This document shows, in pieces, positions 34,852 through 43,133 of a stretch of DNA of 47,976 bases. This stretch comes from CAYJAZ01 sp964370095. Its GTDB lineage: Bacteria; Desulfobacterota; Desulfovibrionia; Desulfovibrionales; Desulfovibrionaceae. The notes beneath the pieces are model-generated. The model was not told the DNA's origin. It did not search any database and worked only from the letters and a program-made list of their open reading frames with translations. The stretch is taken from NCBI GenBank assembly GCA_964370095.1, contig CAYJHJ010000005.1, positions 1 through 47,976 of the forward strand, read 5' to 3'. Each line of letters opens with the position of its first letter. The stretch's first letter is position 1. Position numbers and translations under genes: made by a program.

Positions 34852-35397
34852 TTATAGCTTATTTTGATGTATAAAATCAAGAAGTAGACTTTTAGAAATA
34901 TCTGAATTTATAAAATCATCACTCTCTTCAAGCCCATACAAGCAAAGGCTTTTTATAAAATCTGCTTGAATAAGTGGTGCAAAATATTTCAATGTTAAGT
35001 CAGCGCCTTGCGATAATTTATCCCCTTTATTTCTGGCGCAAGCATAAACTGCAAAAAATTTTTTCTTTATTTCATTTTCACAAAGCCAAAATTTCTGGCT
35101 TCTATCAATAAAGGCTTTAAGTTGACTTGGAAGATGATAAAAGTGAATGGGGCTTACAAAAATAATAGTATCTACCCCGAGAAAATAATTAAAAAGCTCT
35201 TTTGCATTATCTTCACTGTCAAAAGCGCATTGAGCAGGAAGAGAAGAACAAAACTTACAATCTATACAAGGCTTTATGAAAAAGTCTGATAAAAAAAGCA
35301 CACTTGAAGAATCTATCAAAGTGTGCATATTTTTAGCTATATGTGCAGAATTGCCATTATTTTTTGGCGACCCACAAAGAATAAGAGTTTTTTTCAT
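34852..35397 (-). CDS. Iron-sulfur flavoprotein / NADPH-dependent FMN reductase family
   Basis: This 181-residue flavodoxin-fold protein begins TLILCGSPKNNGNSA (FMN phosphate loop). A compact cysteine motif C-x2-C-x2-C-x6-C (CIDCKFC and the following Cys, about residues 44-57) matches the 4Fe-4S motif of iron-sulfur flavoproteins. PIHFYHLPSQLKAFIDR is the FMN-contacting segment. It probably transfers electrons or detoxifies oxidants in anaerobes. It lies between the DksA-like gene (11 bases) and comF-like gene. Confidence 0.85.
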   Translation of the reverse strand: MKKTLILCGSPKNNGNSAHIAKNMHTLIDSSSVLFLSDFFIKPCIDCKFCSSLPAQCAFDSEDNAKELFNYFLGVDTIIFVSPIHFYHLPSQLKAFIDRSQKFWLCENEIKKKFFAVYACARNKGDKLSQGADLTLKYFAPLIQADFIKSLCLYGLEESDDFINSDISKSLLLDFIHQNKL

Positions 35398-35408
35398 TTT
35401 AGGCTCTG

Positions 35409-35771
35409 CTATGAACCGGCGATTTCCTCACCTTCTTCTTGCCTGCTTTTGCAGTTAATGCAAAGCGTGGTTACAGGCCTTGCCTTTAAACGAGGAACAC
35501 CAATGTCTTCGCCACACTCTTCACATTCGCCATATCTGCCTTCTTCAATGCGTTGCAAAGCTTCATTGATTTTTCGTATTAATCTGCGTTCTCTATCTCT
35601 AATACGAAGTGTGAAAGATCTGTCAGACTCGGCTGTTGCTCTGTCTGCAGGGTCTGCAAAAAGTTCTGAATTGCCAGTTAAATCTTCAATTGTTGAATCA
35701 CCTTTCTGCTGAGTTTCCTCAAGCATAGAGTTGAGTAATTTTGTAAAAAAATGTAAATCTTGCGGTTCCAT
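35409..35771 (-). CDS. dksA: DksA/TraR-type zinc-finger regulator
   Basis: DksA-family proteins enter the RNA polymerase secondary channel and act with ppGpp. The 120 residues show a coiled-coil with the acidic tip DPADRATAE (about residues 40-48), and a C4 zinc finger CEECGEDIGVPRLKARPVTT followed by CINC. ATG 35771 follows CGGAGG with good spacing; an in-frame start at 35801 is rejected. A near-consensus promoter lies about 100 bases upstream. Confidence 0.92.
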   Translation of the reverse strand: MEPQDLHFFTKLLNSMLEETQQKGDSTIEDLTGNSELFADPADRATAESDRSFTLRIRDRERRLIRKINEALQRIEEGRYGECEECGEDIGVPRLKARPVTTLCINCKSRQEEGEEIAGS

Positions 35772-35865
35772 ATGAGCCTCCGTTTGAATAACATGCATCA
35801 ATATTTGAAAATGAAAACAAGTAAAGTAAGTGCCGTGAGCTTCTCAAAAGAAATAATTTTCAAAC

Positions 35866-35894
35866 TCTATAAACCAGAAAAAATGTTTTGTAAA
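35866..35894 (-). promoter_or_regulatory. Promoter of the dksA-like gene
   Basis: On the minus strand TTTACA (35894-35889) and TATAGA (35871-35866) are 17 bases apart. The leader to the ATG is about 90 bases and I see no further gene in the 173-base spacer. Confidence 0.6.
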
Positions 35895-35944
35895 GAATTT
35901 TCTTTAATAGCAAATCATTTTAATACCAAGTTTATACAGAAAAA

Positions 35945-37348
35945 TTATTTCTTCTTTTTCCCCTTGGATGCAGGCTCCGCCACAAGGTGTGAAGCGGCAA
36001 TTTTTCCTGCATTTTCAAGTATGCTTGGGGTTTTCACAGTGCCTTCAACAAGATCGCTTGTATAAAGACTAAAAGTATTTTTTCCTTTGAGCTTTGAATG
36101 ATACAAGGCCTTATCAGCCGCATTAAATAATTCTTCAAAGCTAATACCATCAAAAGGAAATCTTGCTATGCCAATGCTTGCAGAAAGTTTGCATAAGCCT
36201 GAATCAGTGGAATATATTTCTTCTAAGGTTTTTAATATTTTTTCTGCTTTATTTATGATAATTTGTTCATCAATCGTGTGTTTAGCAAGAATTAAAAATT
36301 CATCACCACCAATACGCCCAATAATATCATCACTTCTAAAGCAACTTTGCAGTTTGCTACTCATTTCTTTCAAAACCTCATCACCAAATTGATGACCTAG
36401 ATTATCATTAATAGCTTTAAAGTTATCAATATCAACTATAAAAAGGGTTGAATAATTTTTATCGTCTTGGTGCAAGTATTCGCCTATCATACTTTCAGAA
36501 GTAACTTTATTATAGCAAGAAGTAAGCATATCTGTCATGGCTTGATTTTCAAGTGCTCTTTCTTTTTCTGCATCAGCAATAGTTCCAGTTATAGCATATG
36601 CTAGTTCATTATTTCTTATAGGGGTTTCATATTTTATTCTAAAATACTTATACGACCCATCAAGTGTTATGCCTTTAATATCACAAGTGCCCTTTATACC
36701 TAAACGAGCATCTACATACATTTTTTCAAAAAGCTCTATATCTTCAGGGTGAATAAGGTCATTTTCAATAAAATAATCTGGGAATTTAATTTTAAATCTC
36801 ATTGGAATAGTGGTAAGATCTTCTGAACCATAAAAAGTTCCGGAACCTGTTCTTAAGTCCCAGTAAAAAAAATTATGCTCTAGAATTTTACAAATATGAT
36901 TTACAAAAGTGTACCCACTTAAAGTATTGGTGAAATATTCTTCAATTTTCCTGTCAGTTGAGTAATCTACTGTCAAAGGACATAAATTTTCAATAACTTC
37001 AACAATAACTTCTTCTCCATTTTCGTCTTCTTGCTTTGTTAGAGAGATTTCAGTTATTATATTCGCACCTTCCGAATCAAAGTGAAGCCAAAAAAAAGTT
37101 TCTACTTCTTCTTGATAAGCACGCTCTAGCTTGTCATAAAAAACATCAATAGTGTGTGAGAAAGAAGGTTGTTCTTTTGGTGAAAAGGCATGATAATCTT
37201 TATTGAGCTCTTCAATGCTTTCAACTTTAAATAATTTCAAAGCCGCATTATTTGCAAAAAGAATTTTTTTATTTTTATTCCATACCAAGCAAGCCGTAGG
37301 AAAAATATTGAAATACTTATCATAATTTGAATTTTTAAAGTTATTCAT
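35945..37348 (-). CDS. Diguanylate cyclase with two PAS-like sensor regions
   Basis: GGDEF proteins make cyclic di-GMP. The 467-residue product has an N-terminal PAS-like region (about residues 12-120), a second PAS-like region (about 150-265) and a GGDEF domain (about 275-440). The domain contains DNLGHQFGDEVL and an active-site GGDEF. An inhibitory RxxD site (RSDD) lies five residues before it, so product inhibition is expected. There is no membrane segment, so it is a cytosolic sensor. The C-terminus ends in a short Lys-rich tail. No EAL domain is present. Confidence 0.93.
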   Translation of the reverse strand: MNNFKNSNYDKYFNIFPTACLVWNKNKKILFANNAALKLFKVESIEELNKDYHAFSPKEQPSFSHTIDVFYDKLERAYQEEVETFFWLHFDSEGANIITEISLTKQEDENGEEVIVEVIENLCPLTVDYSTDRKIEEYFTNTLSGYTFVNHICKILEHNFFYWDLRTGSGTFYGSEDLTTIPMRFKIKFPDYFIENDLIHPEDIELFEKMYVDARLGIKGTCDIKGITLDGSYKYFRIKYETPIRNNELAYAITGTIADAEKERALENQAMTDMLTSCYNKVTSESMIGEYLHQDDKNYSTLFIVDIDNFKAINDNLGHQFGDEVLKEMSSKLQSCFRSDDIIGRIGGDEFLILAKHTIDEQIIINKAEKILKTLEEIYSTDSGLCKLSASIGIARFPFDGISFEELFNAADKALYHSKLKGKNTFSLYTSDLVEGTVKTPSILENAGKIAASHLVAEPASKGKKKK

Positions 37349-37494
37349 CGCTATTCCTTATGCTTTGACGATTTTACGAGAAGTTTCGTTTTACTTCATG
37401 GCTGTTTAGTTTTTATTGTTTGCAATAAAAAATCTTTCTTTGCTTATCTAAACGGTTTATTAAAAAAACTCTTTATATGCAATTATTTAAAAGC

Positions 37495-38127
37495 CTATAA
37501 GCTCTTTAACCAACTAGATAATTCTTGATAAGAATCCGCAATATTTGCACTGTTTAAAGATTTATTTTTAAAGCCGATAAAAGGGATTTTTGCAGCATTT
37601 GCTGTTTTAAGGTCATTTTCTGAATCACCAATAAAAAGAGCTTCAGATGGTTTGATATTCCATTCTTTGCAAATAGTTAATGCCCCTATAGGATTTGGCT
37701 TTGCAGGCAAAATTTCAGGTGTCATTACGGGGTGATAGTATTCTTTTAAGTCAAACTGCACTAAAATTTCTTCCATCGCAATAATTCTATTTGTATGCAC
37801 AGCCATCAATATATTATTTTTTTTACACAGTTTCAAAAAATCATGCAAACCATCAAAAACTGCTAGTAAAGGCACAATATCTCTTACATATTCAATAGAC
37901 TTATAAGCTTTTGAGGCTTCTTGCTGCAATGCTTTTGGTATAACAAGTTCAAATGCCTCTACACCGGTCATTTGATGAACCAAAACTCTTTGTTCATCAG
38001 TCATTGAAGGTAAACCCACCGCATGCCTTAGGCTATTATAAAAGTGCGTATTTGACTCATAAGAGTCAATAATCACACCATCACAATCAAAAATAATACC
38101 TTTTGGTTTTTTGCTGAGTAATATCAT
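37495..38127 (-). CDS. HAD-superfamily phosphatase (Gph-like)
   Basis: The 210-residue hydrolase carries HAD motif I GIIFDCDGVIIDSYES (nucleophile Asp), motif II AVHTN, motif III Lys within KPNPIGAL and motif IV LFIGDSENDLKTA. A small helical cap lies between motifs I and II, as in phosphoglycolate phosphatase-like enzymes; the substrate cannot be told. It starts just after the rplY terminator. In relatives, pth often follows rplY; it is not here. Confidence 0.88.
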   Translation of the reverse strand: MILLSKKPKGIIFDCDGVIIDSYESNTHFYNSLRHAVGLPSMTDEQRVLVHQMTGVEAFELVIPKALQQEASKAYKSIEYVRDIVPLLAVFDGLHDFLKLCKKNNILMAVHTNRIIAMEEILVQFDLKEYYHPVMTPEILPAKPNPIGALTICKEWNIKPSEALFIGDSENDLKTANAAKIPFIGFKNKSLNSANIADSYQELSSWLKSL

Positions 38128-38144
38128 ACAGGCCTCATAAACAC

Positions 38145-38177
38145 AAAAAGGGAGACTACATAAGTATTCCCCCTTTT
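38145..38177 (-). terminator. Intrinsic terminator after rplY
   Basis: On the minus strand AAAAGGGGGA pairs imperfectly with TCCCTTTTT around a 14-base loop, and the right arm supplies the T tract. It lies 20 bases after the rplY stop and ends before the HAD gene. Confidence 0.6.
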
Positions 38178-38197
38178 ATATTTAGCTTAAGTCAAAA

Positions 38198-38779
38198 TTA
38201 TTCTTCTTCACTATCTTTCGCTGCTAAACCTTTAGGGTCTAAGCATGAAATCAGTGCATAATTTGATTTATAAATAACACGAACGCCTTCAGGAAGGGTT
38301 ACGTCATCAGCACGAATTGTTTGATTTAAATCAAGATCTGTAATATCAATTTTAATTTTTGCAGGCATATCTTGTGGTTTAGCAGCTAAACGCATTTCTT
38401 CACGATATGTTTCAATCTTGCCACCGGCTTTCGCACCTTTTGAAATTCCAACAAATTCAACAGGAACAGTGATTTGAACTTCTTTATTCAAATCAACACC
38501 GTAAAAATCGATATGAGTAATATGCGATTTAGTTGGATGGAGTTGCACATCCCAAACGATTACAGGATAAGCATTGCCTTCAATTTCTAAATTGAAAACA
38601 GTTGTGCGGCGAACTTTAGTGTAAAGTTTTTCCAATGGAAGTTTCTCCATTTGAATGGAAATGTTTGTGCCATCTTGCCCATAGTATACACCCGGAACAA
38701 ATTGAGCCACACGCAAACGGCGGTTTGCACCTTTGCCTAAAGCTTCACGCTTTTGAGCTTGTAAAGATAACATTGTCAT
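38198..38779 (-). CDS. rplY: Ribosomal protein bL25 with C-terminal TL5/Ctc domain
   Basis: bL25 binds 5S rRNA; the long form with an extra beta-domain is the Ctc/TL5 type. The 193 residues comprise the L25 domain (about 1-95; QAQKREALGKGANRRLR, GVYYGQDGTNISI, HITHIDFYGVD) and the C-terminal domain (EVQITVPVEFVGISKGAKAGG, to an acidic end). ATG follows AAGGAG. It is downstream of prs, the common ispE-prs-rplY synteny. Confidence 0.96.
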   Translation of the reverse strand: MTMLSLQAQKREALGKGANRRLRVAQFVPGVYYGQDGTNISIQMEKLPLEKLYTKVRRTTVFNLEIEGNAYPVIVWDVQLHPTKSHITHIDFYGVDLNKEVQITVPVEFVGISKGAKAGGKIETYREEMRLAAKPQDMPAKIKIDITDLDLNQTIRADDVTLPEGVRVIYKSNYALISCLDPKGLAAKDSEEE

Positions 38780-38851
38780 AATCTGGTCTCCTTTTCATTT
38801 AAGCCGTTTCGATGCCAGTAATCGGACTCGGCATATATATAGGAACAGTTA

Positions 38852-39793
38852 TTAGCCAAATAAGGCACTAACTGATGCTCCTCTGTGGATATTGTTTATT
38901 GTTGTAGCCAAGGTTGGCGCAATAGAAACAATTTTAATTTTATCGCAATTTCTTGCTTCTTGTGATAGAGGAATAGTGTCTGTTACAACAACTTGTGAGA
39001 AAGCAGAATTATTTATTCTTTCAATGGCTTTGCCTGAAAAAACAGGGTGTGTAGCACAAGCCCTTACTTCTTTGGCACCATTTTTCAATAAAACATCAGC
39101 ACCTGCACACATAGTTCCTGCTGTGTCTATCATATCATCAACCAAGATTGCAACTTTGCCTTCAACATCACCGATAACATGCGTTGCTATGGCTTGGTTT
39201 GGTTTATCACGTCTTTTATCGATAATTGCCATAGGTGCGTCAATAAGCTTTGCAAAAGCTCTTGTTCTTTCAACGCCACCAGCATCAGGTGAAACCATGA
39301 TGATTTCTTCTTTATTCAAATCTTTTAGGCTATTCATCAATACGCGAGTTGCAAAAAGATTATCAACAGGACAATTAAAAAAGCCTTGAATTTGGCCTGC
39401 ATGCAAATCAACGGTTACAACACGCTGAGCACCTGCATGGCTTATAAAATCAGCAATCATTTTTGCTGAAATCGGTGCACGTGGGCTGACCTTTCTGTCT
39501 TGCCTTGCATATCCAAAATAAGGAATTACTGCAGTTACACGGCTTGCACTTGCTCTTTTTAGAGCATCAAGCATAAGGCAAAGCTGCATGAAGTTAAAGT
39601 TTGCCGGAGCACAGGTTGGCTGAATAATAAAAACATCTTGACCACGAACACTTGAACCAATTTCAATGCGAATTTCACCATCACTGAACTCTTCACATAA
39701 AGTAGGAATCAAGGTTGTTCCAAGGTTTGTGCATACATCTTCTGCCAGTTTTTGATTTGCAGTGCCTGTAAGAACTTTTAAATCACCGTACAT
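38852..39793 (-). CDS. prs: Ribose-phosphate pyrophosphokinase
   Basis: Prs makes PRPP from ribose-5-phosphate and ATP, feeding nucleotide, His, Trp and NAD synthesis. The 313-residue protein begins MYGDLKVLTGTANQKLAEDV and has the catalytic PYFGYARQDRK loop, HAGQIQGFF, and the PRPP site VAILVDDMIDTAGTMC. ATG 39793 gives the family length and follows AGGAT; the open frame upstream (to 39823) adds residues not found in the family. Confidence 0.97.
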   Translation of the reverse strand: MYGDLKVLTGTANQKLAEDVCTNLGTTLIPTLCEEFSDGEIRIEIGSSVRGQDVFIIQPTCAPANFNFMQLCLMLDALKRASASRVTAVIPYFGYARQDRKVSPRAPISAKMIADFISHAGAQRVVTVDLHAGQIQGFFNCPVDNLFATRVLMNSLKDLNKEEIIMVSPDAGGVERTRAFAKLIDAPMAIIDKRRDKPNQAIATHVIGDVEGKVAILVDDMIDTAGTMCAGADVLLKNGAKEVRACATHPVFSGKAIERINNSAFSQVVVTDTIPLSQEARNCDKIKIVSIAPTLATTINNIHRGASVSALFG

Positions 39794-39825
39794 AACAATA
39801 ATCCTATAAAATAAAATAAACAAAT

Positions 39826-39857
39826 AAAAAAAAAGCCCGACTAGCGGGCATTATTTT
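39826..39857 (-). terminator. Terminator downstream of tRNA-Gln
   Basis: GCCCG (39835-39839) pairs with CGGGC (39845-39849). On the minus strand a run of nine Ts follows. It separates the tRNA from prs. Confidence 0.85.
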
Positions 39858-39860
39858 TTA

Positions 39861-39936
39861 TGGCTGGGGCGGGAGGACTCGAACCCACGAATGACTGGAC
39901 CAAAACCAGTTGCCTTACCGACTTGGCTACACCCCA
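39861..39936 (-). tRNA. tRNA-Gln (anticodon TTG)
   Basis: The minus strand folds as a complete 76-nt cloverleaf. Acceptor TGGGGTG pairs with CGCCCCA, G73 and an encoded CCA follow, the anticodon arm is CTGGTTTTGGTCCAG, and the T loop is GGTTCGAATC. The anticodon UUG reads CAA and, by wobble, CAG. It lies between ispE and prs, a familiar position in Desulfovibrio-type genomes. Confidence 0.97.
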
Positions 39937-39975
39937 ACATATTTCCGATAAATTCTTTATGAATGAATCAGAACT

Positions 39976-40896
39976 TTATAACTCAACAATGTCAAAAGCT
40001 TTTACATCTTCTAAGCAATCAAAATAAGCTTTCGCTTTTTCTGCCTGCTCACTATTTTGGAAAATTCCAAATAAAGATGAACCGCTTCCACTCATCAGAG
40101 CAATTACTGCCTCAAACGCAATCAGTTTTTCTTTATAATTTCCCAATGCAGGAAAAGAAGAGAAAACGCATTGTTCAAGATCGTTTCTGAAAAGAGCATT
40201 TATCGTTGCGTCGTTCGGTTTTATAGCTTGCTTATTAATACTTGTCAATATTTCTTTGACATTTTTTTTAATTTTTTTTCTAATTATTGGATTTTCTTCT
40301 TTAAAAGCTTTAAAAATTTTTTCTGTTTCTGCATGAATTTTGGGCGAAATTAGCAATAAATAGTGATTTTTTAAAAAAGAGACATCAATTTGTGAAATTT
40401 TTTCACCAATGCCTTCAACAAAAGAAGGTTTATTCTCAAGAAAAAAAGGTACATCTGCTCCAACTTCAACTGCAATTTCATTTAGAAATAATACGTCTTC
40501 TGCATGCGGAGCAAAATTATCAGTAAATTCCAATTTTTTATAATGTGCATAAAGATAAAGTAATAAAAAGCCTGCATCGGCTGAACCGCCGCCAAGCCCT
40601 GCCCCTTGCGGAATATTTTTTTCAAGATAAATATTCAAGGAAGGTGCAAAGGATGTTTTTTCTTTAAATAAATTATAGGCCTTTGTAAGCGTATTATTTT
40701 CCAAGTCAAAGTCTTTTCTATTGCATTTCAAAACCAAGCCTGATTCATCTGATAAATTTTCTATAATGATAGTGTCAGCAGGGTTTTTTATTGGCAAAAA
40801 CACGCTTTCAAGCTCATGGTAGCCGTTTTCACGCCTGCCTACAATGTGCAAAAATAAATTAATTTTGCAACCTATATTATATTTTTCCACAAGCAT
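39976..40896 (-). CDS. ispE: 4-Diphosphocytidyl-2-C-methyl-D-erythritol kinase
   Basis: IspE is the ATP-dependent kinase of the MEP isoprenoid pathway (GHMP family). The 306 residues contain the N-terminal CKINLFLHIVGRRENGYHEL, the ATP loop PQGAGLGGGSADAGF (about residue 93) and the C-terminal ALMSGSGSSLFGIF. ATG initiates 10 bases after the upstream small gene, so the two are probably co-transcribed. Confidence 0.96.
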   Translation of the reverse strand: MLVEKYNIGCKINLFLHIVGRRENGYHELESVFLPIKNPADTIIIENLSDESGLVLKCNRKDFDLENNTLTKAYNLFKEKTSFAPSLNIYLEKNIPQGAGLGGGSADAGFLLLYLYAHYKKLEFTDNFAPHAEDVLFLNEIAVEVGADVPFFLENKPSFVEGIGEKISQIDVSFLKNHYLLLISPKIHAETEKIFKAFKEENPIIRKKIKKNVKEILTSINKQAIKPNDATINALFRNDLEQCVFSSFPALGNYKEKLIAFEAVIALMSGSGSSLFGIFQNSEQAEKAKAYFDCLEDVKAFDIVEL

Positions 40897-40906
40897 ATAC
40901 TCTTAA

Positions 40907-41218
40907 TTAAGCAAAAATTTCTTTTGGAGTACTTATAATTAAATTCTGCAATTCTTGCACTAAAAATATAAGTAATTCTTTAAAAAGCGCCAGCATTTCC
41001 CTTACAATAATAAGTATTTTTTCTAAAAAAATTCTTTCAATGCCTTCACTTTCTTGAACTTGGGTTTCAAGCTCTGAAAGATTTGTCATTTCATTCAAAG
41101 CATCAAGTAATGAGCCTTGATTTTCAGCCGCATTTACTTCAAAGCTTAAAAGGAAAATCATGCAAAGACCAAAAACACACAAAATTGATATTTTTTTGAA
41201 ATTTAACATCTTTCTCAT
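40907..41218 (-). CDS. Small exported or membrane-anchored protein, unknown
   Basis: From ATG 41218 the product is 103 residues, with a Lys-rich start and a clear signal-like segment (ISILCVFGLCMIFLLSF) ending VNA-AEN (AxA-like cleavage). An amphipathic helical mature part with a second hydrophobic stretch (IVREMLALFKELLIFLV) follows. Starts further upstream would overlap the thyX end; ATG 41209 is another option. I do not recognise it. It is transcribed with ispE. Confidence 0.65.
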   Translation of the reverse strand: MRKMLNFKKISILCVFGLCMIFLLSFEVNAAENQGSLLDALNEMTNLSELETQVQESEGIERIFLEKILIIVREMLALFKELLIFLVQELQNLIISTPKEIFA

Positions 41219-41235
41219 TATCTTAATTAACAATA

Positions 41236-41955
41236 TTACTTCACAGGATATCTGCCGCAAGAAAATTTACCTTCAGGGCAAGTTTTTGTTTTTTCACATT
41301 TTGCACCTGCATAATCAAAAATTTCAGGCAAAACTTCCCTACAAGCTTTAAGCATTTGATTTGCAACATCACGAATTTCCCATTGAGCGCGCACGCAGCA
41401 CCTATGCTCGAAAAAATTCATTATCGAACGCACATTCATCGTAACTACAATACTGCTTGCTGCAGCTTGAGGAAGCACAAACCTTGCATCTTCGTTTGAG
41501 GATTGTTTATCTTTAGGGTCAACCAGCAAAAGCTCTTGCAATTGTTCATAAGCTTGTGCAATAGTGTCCATACAACTTGTGTATTTTTCTAAAGCTTCAG
41601 AATTTCTTGCGATTTTTGGAGGAATGACATATTCAAAATTCTTTGCATCCACATATCTTTGGCTTTGCTGTGAAAAAGAAGCAATACGATGACGCACAAG
41701 TTGATGGGTTAAGGCCCTTGAAACATGATCAAGCGCAAAGGTGAAGTTCACGTGCTCAACTGGGCTTGCATGCCCTGATGACATTACTGTGCGTATAAAG
41801 TTTGCCTGCTTTTCTTTTGAAATGGCTTCACTTTGAATATCTTCCCACATATCAGTGGCACTTCCTGCAAAATAGCATTGCCTAAAAGCTGTATAAATAA
41901 GTGCCAAAGGCTCGGGAGTGTAGCTTATAAGCTTAACTCTTGCTTGTTTTTTCAT
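41236..41955 (-). CDS. thyX: Flavin-dependent thymidylate synthase ThyX
   Basis: ThyX methylates dUMP using methylene-THF, FAD and NADPH, independent of ThyA/DHFR. The 239 residues contain the ThyX signature RHRIASFSQQSQRY (RHRx7S, about residue 84), an EHVNFTFALDHVSR segment, and the C-terminal NFFEHRCCVRAQWEIR. ATG 41955 (MKKQARVKLISYTPEP) is chosen because the earlier in-frame start at 41994 lies in the gap terminator hairpin. The methyl donor pathway links it to metF chemistry elsewhere in the window. Confidence 0.95.
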   Translation of the reverse strand: MKKQARVKLISYTPEPLALIYTAFRQCYFAGSATDMWEDIQSEAISKEKQANFIRTVMSSGHASPVEHVNFTFALDHVSRALTHQLVRHRIASFSQQSQRYVDAKNFEYVIPPKIARNSEALEKYTSCMDTIAQAYEQLQELLLVDPKDKQSSNEDARFVLPQAAASSIVVTMNVRSIMNFFEHRCCVRAQWEIRDVANQMLKACREVLPEIFDYAGAKCEKTKTCPEGKFSCGRYPVK

Positions 41956-41983
41956 TTTTTTCTTCTTTCTTACTTCTTCAACT

Positions 41984-42024
41984 AAAAAAGTCAAAGAGCT
42001 CTTTCGATAAAGAAAAAGCTCTTT
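41984..42024 (-). terminator. Intrinsic terminator after gap
   Basis: AAAGAGCT (41993-42000) pairs with AGCTCTTT (42017-42024), with an inner CTTT/AAAG extension. On the minus strand the stem is followed by GAC and six Ts. It lies 8 bases after the gap stop. Confidence 0.75.
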
Positions 42025-42031
42025 ATAAATT

Positions 42032-43024
42032 TTATTTGCCTACGTGTTTAATAAGTCTGAACAGTTGATTTGTAAAGCCGGCTTCATTATCATACCAAAT
42101 TATGAGTTTTGCCATTGACTTATCAATAACACTTGTAGAAAGTGCATCAATAACACCGCCTTGTGTCATGCCTGTATAATCGATTGAAACCAAGGGCTCA
42201 TCATTATAGCCCATATTTTCTTTCAAATAACCTTCTGCCGCTTCTTTTAAAACTTTATTGATTTCTTCAGCACTTGTATCTTTTTCGAGCTGCATGGTTA
42301 TATCCACCAAGGAAACATTCGGAAGTGGCACACGAATAGCCATACCGTCAATTTTTCCTTTCAATACAGGATAAACAAGCCCTATCGCTCTTGCCGCACC
42401 TGTTGTTGTTGGGATTAAACTCATTGCACAAGCTCTTCCGCGACGTGGATCTTTGTTTGTTCCGTCAAGAACACGTTGCCCCATTGTATAAGAGTGCACT
42501 GTTGTCATCAAAGCATGTTTTATGCCAAAAGCTTCGTGCATAACCTTTGTTGCGGGTGCAAGGCAGTTTGTTGTGCAAGAAGCGGCTGAAATAACAGTAT
42601 GTTCGGGTTTATAATCGTTTTGGTTTACACCCATAACAATTGTAATATCAACACCCTCTGCCGGGGCAGACATAATAACTTTCTTAGCACCACACTTCAA
42701 ATGTTCTGAAAGGCCTTCTCTTGTTTTAATTGTGCCTGTACTTTCAATAACTATATCAATATCAAGCTCTTTCCAAATCCATTCATTTGTTTTTTGTCTT
42801 GTAACTTTGCAGAGTTTGCCATTTATTATAATGCCTTCATCATTATAGTCAACCGGAAAATCCGCTTTGCCATGCACAGAATCGTATTTGAGCAAGCGTG
42901 CAAGAGATTGATTATCGCCTCTGGCATTTACAGCCACAAGCTCAACTTCATTTTGCACAGCAAGTAATCTTGTTAAATATCGTCCAATTCTTCCAAAACC
43001 ATTTAAAGCTATACGTAGTGCCAT
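42032..43024 (-). CDS. gap: Glyceraldehyde-3-phosphate dehydrogenase
   Basis: This glycolytic/gluconeogenic enzyme oxidises and phosphorylates glyceraldehyde-3-phosphate. The 330-residue product has LNGFGRIGRYLTRLL (Rossmann loop), the catalytic SAASCTTNCLAP (about Cys 150), TTVHSYT with the catalytic His, DPRRGRACAMSLIPTTTGAA and WYDNEAGF. The start is the second ATG of an ATGATG pair (43024), four bases after GGAGGG. At the end of the second strand the usual Asp of NAD-specific enzymes is replaced (VNARGDN), which may loosen cofactor choice. It follows fba. Confidence 0.96.
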   Translation of the reverse strand: MALRIALNGFGRIGRYLTRLLAVQNEVELVAVNARGDNQSLARLLKYDSVHGKADFPVDYNDEGIIINGKLCKVTRQKTNEWIWKELDIDIVIESTGTIKTREGLSEHLKCGAKKVIMSAPAEGVDITIVMGVNQNDYKPEHTVISAASCTTNCLAPATKVMHEAFGIKHALMTTVHSYTMGQRVLDGTNKDPRRGRACAMSLIPTTTGAARAIGLVYPVLKGKIDGMAIRVPLPNVSLVDITMQLEKDTSAEEINKVLKEAAEGYLKENMGYNDEPLVSIDYTGMTQGGVIDALSTSVIDKSMAKLIIWYDNEAGFTNQLFRLIKHVGK

Positions 43025-43045
43025 CATACCCTCCATTTATTTATA

Positions 43046-43128
43046 AAGATTTTGCTCAAGGCAAAAATCTTCACTCACAAAAAATATAATTTTTGTTTAG
43101 TCCGCTAAAGATTTGCTTGCAAAGGCTC
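43046..43128. repeat. Diverged dispersed copy of the 97-bp repeat in the fba-gap spacer
   Basis: Read on the plus strand this matches the minus strand of the 16.4-16.7 kb array. AAAGATTTTG is identical, AAAATCYTCACT nearly so, and CGCTAAAGATTTG is identical, with block spacing equal to within 2 bases. Between the blocks both copies have a hairpin at the same place, but with different stem sequences. The copy fills nearly all of the 97-base space between gap and fba. Confidence 0.6.
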
Positions 43129-43133
43129 ACAGA

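Noticed and set aside
37415..37450. Similarity to the repeat (AAAATCTTTCTT) upstream of the diguanylate cyclase
   Set aside because: Only about 12 bases are shared and the other blocks are absent.
38892..39389. 165-codon plus-strand open frame
   Set aside because: Lies wholly antisense to prs, which is unmistakable.
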